From positions 1-38,747 of the forward strand of contig JAFGGH010000042.1 of NCBI GenBank assembly GCA_016930645.1: 38,747 nt of DNA. The letters run 5' to 3'. This DNA comes from Sedimentisphaerales bacterium. Lineage in GTDB: Bacteria > Planctomycetota > Phycisphaerae > Sedimentisphaerales > Anaerobacaceae. Numbering within the stretch: the first letter of the stretch is position 1; each line of letters begins with the position of its first letter. This document shows positions 33,479 to 38,747 of this stretch, piece by piece. The notes under the pieces are model-generated. The model saw only the letters and a program-made list of their open reading frames with translations. It searched no databases and was not told the DNA's origin. The position numbers and the translations under genes are program-made.

Positions 33479-34489
33479 TTACTGGATTTGGTCTTCTTTT
33501 TTCAATTGCAGCTGTTCTTCGTCTATATCGGGCTGCGGCTCGATGCCTTGCCGGGGTTGCTGCTGGTTAGCTTGTTGTCTTTTTTGCAGTGGTGAAACAA
33601 CCTCGATTTCCTCGACGGCGATGGCTTCTCTACTTCCGGATGCGTATTCAACAACGACAAGCTGCGTGAGAATCTGCGTGTCGATAACTTTTCCTATGCC
33701 ATTAGGGGTATTAACTTCGATATTTTTCTTCGGCAAGCGCTTTTTCAGCTCGGTGTACATTTTGTCTTCGTATCTGAGACAGCATTTCAGTCGGCCACAG
33801 TAGCCGCTGATTTTAGACGGGTCGAGTGTTGCCTTCTGCATTTTGGCCATTCTCATATTGACGGGCTTTAGTGCTTTCAGGAATCTCTGGCAGCAGCACT
33901 GCTGGCCACAGCTTTCGACATCGCCGAGGATTTTGGCTTCGTCGCGTGAGCCGATTTGTCGCATTTCGATTCGGGTCTGATATTCGTGAGCGAGCTTTTT
34001 TACCAGCTCGCGGAAATCGATTCTGCCTTCGGCCCTGAAATAAAAGATTATTCTCTCGCCGCCGAGGATGTGCTCGGCGTCTATGATTTTCATATCAAGC
34101 TCCAACTCGGCGATGAGCCGTCTGCAGGTTTCGATTTCTTCTTTAACTATTTTTCTTAAATGCCTTTCTTCGCTAATGTCGGCGGGAGTTGCGAAACGGA
34201 CGAAACTGCCTGCCGGCTCGCAGATGAATTCGATTTCGCTGTTTCGGTAATAGCCGTTAATCTGGTCTGGATTGAGTTTGAGCTGTCCGGCTTTGTACGA
34301 GGTTAGCTGTCCGACGAGATAGCCCAGTTCAAGGCCTTTTTCAGTTTTTACGACAACGCGGGTCCGGACTTTAGGGACTGAGGACTCGTTGTGCTCGAAC
34401 AGGCTTAAAGAGTTCATCCTGCCGTAACGAACGAGAAAATATTTTTTATTTTTAACCGGCCTTGTTTTTGCCGTATCGTATTTAGCCAT
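33479..34489 (-). CDS. PSP1-domain protein, RicT/YaaT-like
   Basis: The 336-residue protein carries the PSP1 C-terminal domain of YaaT/RicT, part of the Ric complex that affects RNA processing and differentiation in Bacillus. The cysteine series SCGQQCCCQRFL and SGYCGRLKCCLRYE matches the iron-sulfur cysteines of RicT. The last 50 residues are a Gln-rich extension, not part of the domain. The place between holB and metG is conserved in many bacteria, which supports the call. RicA and RicF partners are not in the window. Confidence 0.88.
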   Translation of the reverse strand: MAKYDTAKTRPVKNKKYFLVRYGRMNSLSLFEHNESSVPKVRTRVVVKTEKGLELGYLVGQLTSYKAGQLKLNPDQINGYYRNSEIEFICEPAGSFVRFATPADISEERHLRKIVKEEIETCRRLIAELELDMKIIDAEHILGGERIIFYFRAEGRIDFRELVKKLAHEYQTRIEMRQIGSRDEAKILGDVESCGQQCCCQRFLKALKPVNMRMAKMQKATLDPSKISGYCGRLKCCLRYEDKMYTELKKRLPKKNIEVNTPNGIGKVIDTQILTQLVVVEYASGSREAIAVEEIEVVSPLQKRQQANQQQPRQGIEPQPDIDEEQLQLKKEDQIQ

Positions 34490-34548
34490 TTAACTCATTA
34501 ACCATTTAACTAATTAATAATTAACCAATCACGGGCAGGATGCCCGTG
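34490..34548. repeat. AATTAACC words and GGA-loop hairpin A
   Basis: TTTAACTC, ATTAACC, ATTTAACT and AATTAACC words fill 34491-34527. A perfect 8-bp hairpin, CACGGGCA-GGA-TGCCCGTG, occupies 34530-34548, and its tail CTAC overlaps the holB stop codon. Confidence 0.9.
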
Positions 34549-35661
34549 CTACGTCTTTATTGTAGCAGAATCGGCGAGGTTTAACAATAGCTGCTCAAAA
34601 AGGAGCTTTTCATTCACCGAGGCCTCGATATACCTGATGCACCGGTAGCAATCGGAAATTTTCTTAGCGGCGAGTTCGGGGTCGAATTTTTTGGCCAGCT
34701 TTGCAATTATTTGTTTTTGGTCGGCGTTTATCAGCTTTGCGTTTTCGTCCATATTTAGCTTCATAGCGTCTCGCAAGGCGGATATAACAATTTCAAGGAT
34801 TGTGCAGGTTGCTTTTCTTTTTATGTCTTTGTCACTGGTATCAGATTCGATTTTCGACCATGTATCAGTGAGGCTTTTGGCGGCATTTATGAAGGACCTG
34901 GCACAATCGAGGGCCTGGTCATATTTAAAGGTCGAAAGTGTTTTTATCAAATCGCATTTCATTTTGAAAAGCTCGGAAGATTCCAACTCAAGCTTTGCAT
35001 AGGTAAAGGCACGGCCTATGCTTCCGTCGGCAAGGCGGGCAAAGTACGTCGAGCGTTCGGCATCAAGTCCCAAATCAGAAATGCGGGAGGTAATAATATC
35101 CTCATCTATACGGCCAAATTGAATAATCCGGCAGCGTGATTTGGTGGTGGGTAATAATTTTTCAAGCCTGGTACAAAGCAGAATGATACAGCAATATACG
35201 GGCGGCTCTTCAAGCACTTTCAAAAGTGCGTTCTGTGAGCTGTTGTTTAATTTTTCGGCTTCGGATACCACGAAAACTTTGCGTTTTGAAAGGGTCGGCT
35301 TTTTCGAGGCAACTTCGATGAGAAACTCCCTGATTACATCGATGGATAAATCGACGGGTGTCGTTTTGTTCCTGCCGTCTTTAGTAAATTCAAGCAGCTC
35401 TTTATATATATGAACAAAATCCGGGTGAGAGCCGGTATCGAAACTTTTACAGGATTGGCATTTGCCGCAACTATCAGCAACATCATTATCAACCTTTGGA
35501 TTATCACACAGCAGCAGTTTTGCGTATTGGTTTGCGGTAGTGGATTTTCCGACGCCGTTGATACCGGAAAAGATAAAGGCGTGCGCATCTTTACCGGAGG
35601 TAAAGCCTTTGCACAGAATCGACAGTGCTTTGTCCTGACAAAATATGTCTTTCAATGACAT
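34549..35661 (-). CDS. holB: DNA polymerase III subunit delta prime
   Basis: HolB is the delta-prime subunit of the clamp loader. The 370-residue protein has the P-loop GINGVGKST (33-41), a four-Cys zinc module (C52, C65, C68, C71 in SCGKCQSC), VVSEAEKLNNSSQNALLKVLEEPP and the sensor TTKSRCR. The Walker B acidic pair is altered (SEAE), as in non-catalytic delta-prime. A DnaX/gamma identity is unlikely at this length and position. Its stop codon TAG is part of a hairpin tail. A broken copy of its first 15 codons lies 1 kb upstream (36626-36715). Confidence 0.88.
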   Translation of the reverse strand: MSLKDIFCQDKALSILCKGFTSGKDAHAFIFSGINGVGKSTTANQYAKLLLCDNPKVDNDVADSCGKCQSCKSFDTGSHPDFVHIYKELLEFTKDGRNKTTPVDLSIDVIREFLIEVASKKPTLSKRKVFVVSEAEKLNNSSQNALLKVLEEPPVYCCIILLCTRLEKLLPTTKSRCRIIQFGRIDEDIITSRISDLGLDAERSTYFARLADGSIGRAFTYAKLELESSELFKMKCDLIKTLSTFKYDQALDCARSFINAAKSLTDTWSKIESDTSDKDIKRKATCTILEIVISALRDAMKLNMDENAKLINADQKQIIAKLAKKFDPELAAKKISDCYRCIRYIEASVNEKLLFEQLLLNLADSATIKT

Positions 35662-35760
35662 AATATCCAGCCTAATAACAAAAAACCAAGAACAATCAAC
35701 TCATTAAGAGTGATAAATTTGCAGGTCGATTTTCTTTCATCACATTTCCCAAACGGCCTA

Positions 35761-36333
35761 TTATTCCCCTCGTATTTTCCCAGCTTCTTCTACTATTTTT
35801 TCGAGATTTTTTTCGACACCAAGCCCTTTTGCCCAGTGTCGCAGATAGTCCCAGTCCAGCTTGTCCCATTGTAGCTTGATAACGCCGAGAACATCCCTGT
35901 ATTGGAGCTGTGAATCAGTATTCTTTGCCCAATTCAGTTTGCTTAAAATAACATCTTCCGCTGACAGTATCCAAAGGTCAATTCCCATCACGCGGGCTTT
36001 TACTCTGCGGTTAAATCCTGCCAAATGGTAGGGACTTTTCTTCAGGAATATCAAATCAGCTTTCCAGCCAAGTTCAGAATCAATTACGTTAAACATTGAG
36101 CAGAGACCCATAGCTTCAAACGCTGCTTCGGGGCTCACATAGCAGCCTGTTCCAAGAGACCTGATAAGTTTAGCAAGTTGCTCTCGAGTTGGTGAGATTA
36201 TGATATCAGCGTCATTTGTCGCCCGTGGCTGACCGTGAAGACTGCTACAAATGGAGCCGCATACAGCATAGGGAATACCTGATGCTTCTATTAGCTGGGT
36301 GAGTTTCTGGAGAAATTGCTCTTGCTTTTTCAT
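35761..36333 (-). CDS. Nucleotidyltransferase-fold protein (AbiEii/MNT-like)
   Basis: From the ATG at 36333 the protein has about 190 residues. The polymerase-beta-like nucleotidyltransferase motif is YAVCGSICSSLHGQPRATNDADIII, followed by KADLIFLKKS and a helical end (RDVLGVIKLQWDKLDWDYL). The stop of the 84-residue gene overlaps its ATG (ATGA), a coupled pair. Such pairs occur widely and resemble toxin-antitoxin or abortive-infection modules of the AbiE type. Activity is inferred only. The pair interrupts the tmk-holB order. Confidence 0.82.
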   Translation of the reverse strand: MKKQEQFLQKLTQLIEASGIPYAVCGSICSSLHGQPRATNDADIIISPTREQLAKLIRSLGTGCYVSPEAAFEAMGLCSMFNVIDSELGWKADLIFLKKSPYHLAGFNRRVKARVMGIDLWILSAEDVILSKLNWAKNTDSQLQYRDVLGVIKLQWDKLDWDYLRHWAKGLGVEKNLEKIVEEAGKIRGE

Positions 36334-36584
36334 TTGTTCTCGTCCCGCCTTACGAATGCCTCGCGATAGAGTTCGTCTCCCAGAGTAATACAAAGAACTT
36401 CTCTGCGAACTGCTTGTTCATCGTATGCGGGGTGTCTCAGTCGAACACCTGCTTCGGTGATTTGCCGAAGGTTATCACTTAACTGAAAAGTCATCTCGGC
36501 ACGGCCTTCGATGCCGATTCGCTGCAAAATCTCAAACTGATTTCGCATCGCCTCAATAGTAGTATCGGCTGGTATTAAGTTCAT
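36330..36584 (-). CDS. Small partner of the nucleotidyltransferase
   Basis: An 84-residue, mostly helical, charged protein. Segments AEMTFQLSDNLRQITEAGVRLRHPAYDEQAV and ITLGDELYREAF resemble a small, widely distributed partner that I recall next to nucleotidyltransferase genes, though I cannot name a Pfam family. It lies first in the pair, with a 4-nt overlap. Antitoxin or adaptor function is possible. Confidence 0.75.
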   Translation of the reverse strand: MNLIPADTTIEAMRNQFEILQRIGIEGRAEMTFQLSDNLRQITEAGVRLRHPAYDEQAVRREVLCITLGDELYREAFVRRDENK

Positions 36585-36625
36585 TTAGCACCCAATGTTT
36601 TCGGTAAATAAAGCTGACAACCAGT

Positions 36626-36715
36626 TTACCAATAACGCTCCAATAATGCCACCGAGAAAGCCCTGTGGAGAATCGACAGTGCTTTGTCCTGACAGAATAT
36701 ATTACTCAATGACAT
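36626..36715 (-). pseudogene. Truncated copy of the holB 5' end
   Basis: Starting 3 nt past the tmk stop (TAG-AAA-ATG), the minus strand encodes MSLSNIFCQDKALSIL, against MSLKDIFCQDKALSIL in holB. A run of 26 nt within this is identical (TGTCAGGAC through TCGATTCT). The reading frame then diverges and stops after 29 codons. It is a remnant, not a functional gene. Confidence 0.85.
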
Positions 36716-36718
36716 TTT

Positions 36719-37408
36719 CTAGAAACTTGTTTCTATAAGTATCCTTTTTATTTCTTCAGCTATTGCCTCTATATTACTCGTGCTTGCATCAACAATCTTA
36801 ACTAGTCCAGGATAACTTTCATCTAACTCTAAAAATATACGCCTAACCCTCCCCTGATATTCAAGTGTTCTTGAGTCGAACTGGTCTGCAGTAGGACTAT
36901 CGATAAAATGAGTCTGGTAATAATCATTTGAAATTTTTTTACTTCGTTCTACCCCTATTCTTTCTCTTCCCTTTTTAGGGTCAATGTCCAAGACAATTGT
37001 TAAATTAGGCCACGTTTTTCCTACTGCGTATTTTCCCAGTTCAAGAATTTCCTTGATTGCATAACCTCCAGCACCCTGATAAGCACACGTAGAGGATATA
37101 TATCTATCACAAATAACTGTTTTACTTGTTTTTAGCGCAGGCTCAATAACTTCTGATACAAGCTGGGCCCTCGAAGCCATGAAAAGCATAACCTCAGTTC
37201 TTACATCAATTCCCTCCGAACCGTATTTAACTAATTTCCTTATTTTATCTCCTATAGGAGTTCCCCCGGGATCAGCCGCCACAACAATCTCTACACCTTG
37301 TGATTTAAGGTACTCTTTCAATTTTCTTATTTGTGTTGTTTTACCGCAGCCATCTGGTCCATCGAGTACTATAAATTTTCCTTCTAACTTTTTTTCTAAG
37401 TTACCCAT
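36719..37408 (-). CDS. tmk: Thymidylate kinase
   Basis: Tmk phosphorylates dTMP to dTDP. The protein has about 229 residues. Motifs: P-loop GPDGCGKTT, ADPGGTPIGDKIRKL (Asp replaces the usual Glu of EPGG), CDRYISSTCAYQGAG and DIDPKKGRERIG. GAGGAG stands about 13 nt before the ATG at 37408; an upstream TTG overlaps it. The gene is more AT-rich than holB, PSP1 and metG. It is followed directly by a holB remnant. Confidence 0.9.
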   Translation of the reverse strand: MGNLEKKLEGKFIVLDGPDGCGKTTQIRKLKEYLKSQGVEIVVAADPGGTPIGDKIRKLVKYGSEGIDVRTEVMLFMASRAQLVSEVIEPALKTSKTVICDRYISSTCAYQGAGGYAIKEILELGKYAVGKTWPNLTIVLDIDPKKGRERIGVERSKKISNDYYQTHFIDSPTADQFDSRTLEYQGRVRRIFLELDESYPGLVKIVDASTSNIEAIAEEIKRILIETSF

Positions 37409-37429
37409 ATGTAAATAATCACTCCTCAA

Positions 37430-37674
37430 AAGTACATTTTAAGCTATGAGAATAAATAATATAAATACATCATTTCGTCAAAGGCAATTTCGTGAGATGA
37501 TTTAAAACACAAAAACATGGGCTGGAAGCCCATGCCACAGAATATAAAAAACCCCAATCACTTTTGAGTAATCGGGGTATGGGATAATTTTTTTGATTTA
37601 ACAATTTTCCACGAATATTTTGTTAATTCTTTTTTTACCTTATCTACAAAGGCGGCGGCCTTATGGTATTGATT
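37430..37674. other. Intergenic region with hairpin B and terminator
   Basis: GGA-loop hairpin B (37516-37534, CATGGGCT-GGA-AGCCCATG) and an intrinsic terminator lie here. No gene is seen. Confidence 0.7.
37546..37577 (-). terminator. Intrinsic terminator downstream of LysE region
   Basis: On the minus strand an 11-bp stem (CCCCGATTACT with AGTGATTGGGG, two G-U pairs) around loop CAAA is followed by T6. It ends transcription from lysE or the open frame after it. Confidence 0.85.
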
Positions 37675-38001
37675 TTAAACCTTCGTAAAAGCTGTTTTTG
37701 CTGCATGATATGCAGCCTCTTGAAACAGATAATAACAAAGTATATACCGCAACTGAGGCTTAATGCCGCAATGAACAATAAGCTCTGCGCCAGAAATGTC
37801 TTTATTTCCATAGCGCGGCCCCCAAGACCATAAAAACCCTAAACTTTTTAGTATCATCGACAAGAGATTAAATTTTTCCTTAACGTTTAATCGGCCATAA
37901 ACGGGTATCAGAGGCTGGTTTAAATGACCTCGCCAGCGAAAATGGGCGATATCAATACTGATATGAAGGGTTGAGTGGAAATCCGGTATCAGGTGGCTAT
38001 T
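37675..38001 (-). other. Unexplained open frame behind LysE
   Basis: Directly after the LysE TAA, in the same frame, 108 codons stay open until TAA at 37675. The sequence (IPDFHSTLHISIDIAHF; NQPLIPVYGRLNVKEKFN) lacks an early ATG; the first usable start is a TTG or ATG near 37857-37863. It may be a decayed gene, a repeat or chance. I do not recognise it. Confidence 0.3.
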
Positions 38002-38625
38002 TTAGAAATATAAGAAAAATATTTTTGCCGCGCCGAAGATGAATTTTCCGGCGAAGACGGCAAGAACAGCGGCACAGGCAGCGAGGACGATTTTCTGGGC
38101 TTTTACGCCAAAAACCTTAGTGCCTGTGAAGCTGGCATAGGAAAGAAAACCAAGCCAGACTAAATCGCAGAACCAGTGAACCACCCCTAAGATTACAAAA
38201 CCCATCGCTCCAAGCTCTTTAGCACCTGTTATCAGGTTAAATCCAACACCAATCCACCAGAGGGGAAAATACGGATTACTCCCAGACAGGATTATTCCCG
38301 CAAAAAATGGTTTGTCAGTTTTGCTCTTTTGCTGCTTTATACCGATTGTCTTTATTTCCAAAGCCATCTTAACAGCCAAAAAAATCAGAAATGCCCCGCC
38401 GACAAATCCGATTATCATCTGCCAGCCGTGAGATTCGAGAAATTTTTTCACTCCGAGCATAAGAATAATCACCAAAGGCAGCTCGATTGCCATATGCCCA
38501 AGGGCCATGAAAATCCCCGCGAATTTATTACGGGCGCCCATAGCTATCGCCGAAGTTGTTACCGGCCCGGGAGCAAGAGCGCCGGTCAGTGATATCAAAA
38601 AAACCTGAGAAAGAAAAAGTAACAT
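38002..38625 (-). CDS. LysE-family exporter
   Basis: The 207-residue membrane protein belongs to the LysE/RhtB family, which exports amino acids. It has about six membrane segments. The opening FLISLTGALAPGPVTTSAIAMG is the family signature (APGP), and FFAGIILSGSNPYFPLWWIGVG is the second conserved region. Substrate cannot be read from sequence; no regulatory gene is adjacent. It stands upstream of an open frame and a terminator. Confidence 0.88.
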   Translation of the reverse strand: MLLFLSQVFLISLTGALAPGPVTTSAIAMGARNKFAGIFMALGHMAIELPLVIILMLGVKKFLESHGWQMIIGFVGGAFLIFLAVKMALEIKTIGIKQQKSKTDKPFFAGIILSGSNPYFPLWWIGVGFNLITGAKELGAMGFVILGVVHWFCDLVWLGFLSYASFTGTKVFGVKAQKIVLAACAAVLAVFAGKFIFGAAKIFFLYF

Positions 38626-38747
38626 CTAAGTTAAATTCTCCTACTGTTCATAAAAATATCGTAATGGGTCAGTTACAGGGGTGTCGCTCCCGATATATCG
38701 GGACTCCCGACAAGTCGGGACGAAAACGCGGCCAGGATGGCCGCGAC
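38626..38747. repeat. Tandem palindromes and GGA-loop hairpin C
   Basis: Two 16-nt palindromes, TCCCGATATATCGGGA (38688-38703) and TCCCGACAAGTCGGGA (38705-38720), are followed by hairpin C, CGCGGCCA-GGA-TGGCCGCG (38727-38745), at the window edge. Confidence 0.9.

Overview
The window looks like a chromosomal piece of an uncultured or little-studied planctomycete, probably of the Phycisphaerae. This is inferred from style, not from a marker gene: many ECF sigma factors each paired with a membrane-anchored regulator, a NPCBM-Ig-GH27 alpha-galactosidase, secretin/STN-type envelope proteins, several GxxExxY proteins, and intergenic spaces packed with short degenerate repeat words and small hairpins. 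No rRNA, CRISPR array, complete prophage or plasmid function was seen.

Layout. 1-3.3 kb: two small proteins of unknown function and a lipoprotein secretin with a long charged coiled-coil tail (minus strand). 3.4-5.4 kb: rimO and pgsA (plus). 5.4-7.1 kb: an 80-bp duplicated intergenic segment, an AraC/GyrI-type regulator and two small Cys-rich proteins. 7.1-14.6 kb: a TGS GTPase and a leucine operon (leuA, leuC, leuD, leuB, read leftward) that is broken up by two GxxExxY genes, an Abi-C/DUF4145-like gene and repeat islands. 14.7-16.4 kb: a possible leuA leader or mini-insertion, tRNA-Val(GAC), aroK and a PHP-domain hydrolase. 16.5-20.8 kb: two sigma/anti-sigma modules ending in look-alike terminators. 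20.9-22.6 kb: purC and an HD phosphohydrolase. 22.7-24.4 kb: an AT-rich island with a third GxxExxY gene, an FRG-domain protein and a tandem repeat block. 24.4-29.7 kb: a cupin, a relic of an alpha-galactosidase 3' end, a third sigma module and the GH27 enzyme. 29.9-31.5 kb: an HNH-AP2 protein and a REP-associated transposase bracketed by matching hairpins. 31.5-37.4 kb: metG, a PSP1/RicT-like gene, holB and tmk, interrupted by a nucleotidyltransferase pair and a broken copy of the holB start. 38.0-38.6 kb: a LysE-family exporter.

How it works together. The housekeeping content is ordinary: leucine synthesis, purine and dTMP synthesis, translation, shikimate phosphorylation, phospholipid synthesis. 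The unusual part is how repeats and accessory genes are distributed. All three GxxExxY genes sit between clusters of 8-10-nt words, usually three per cluster with a period of about 9 nt. The words differ between loci, and the islands begin at or inside the stop codons of neighbouring genes. Small hairpin elements appear to be nested inside the word arrays, and three hairpins with different stems share the same GGA loop. Together with the REP/transposase locus this suggests several independent families of small mobile or structured elements feeding on gene ends. Functions are assigned by reading motifs by eye; no database search was possible.
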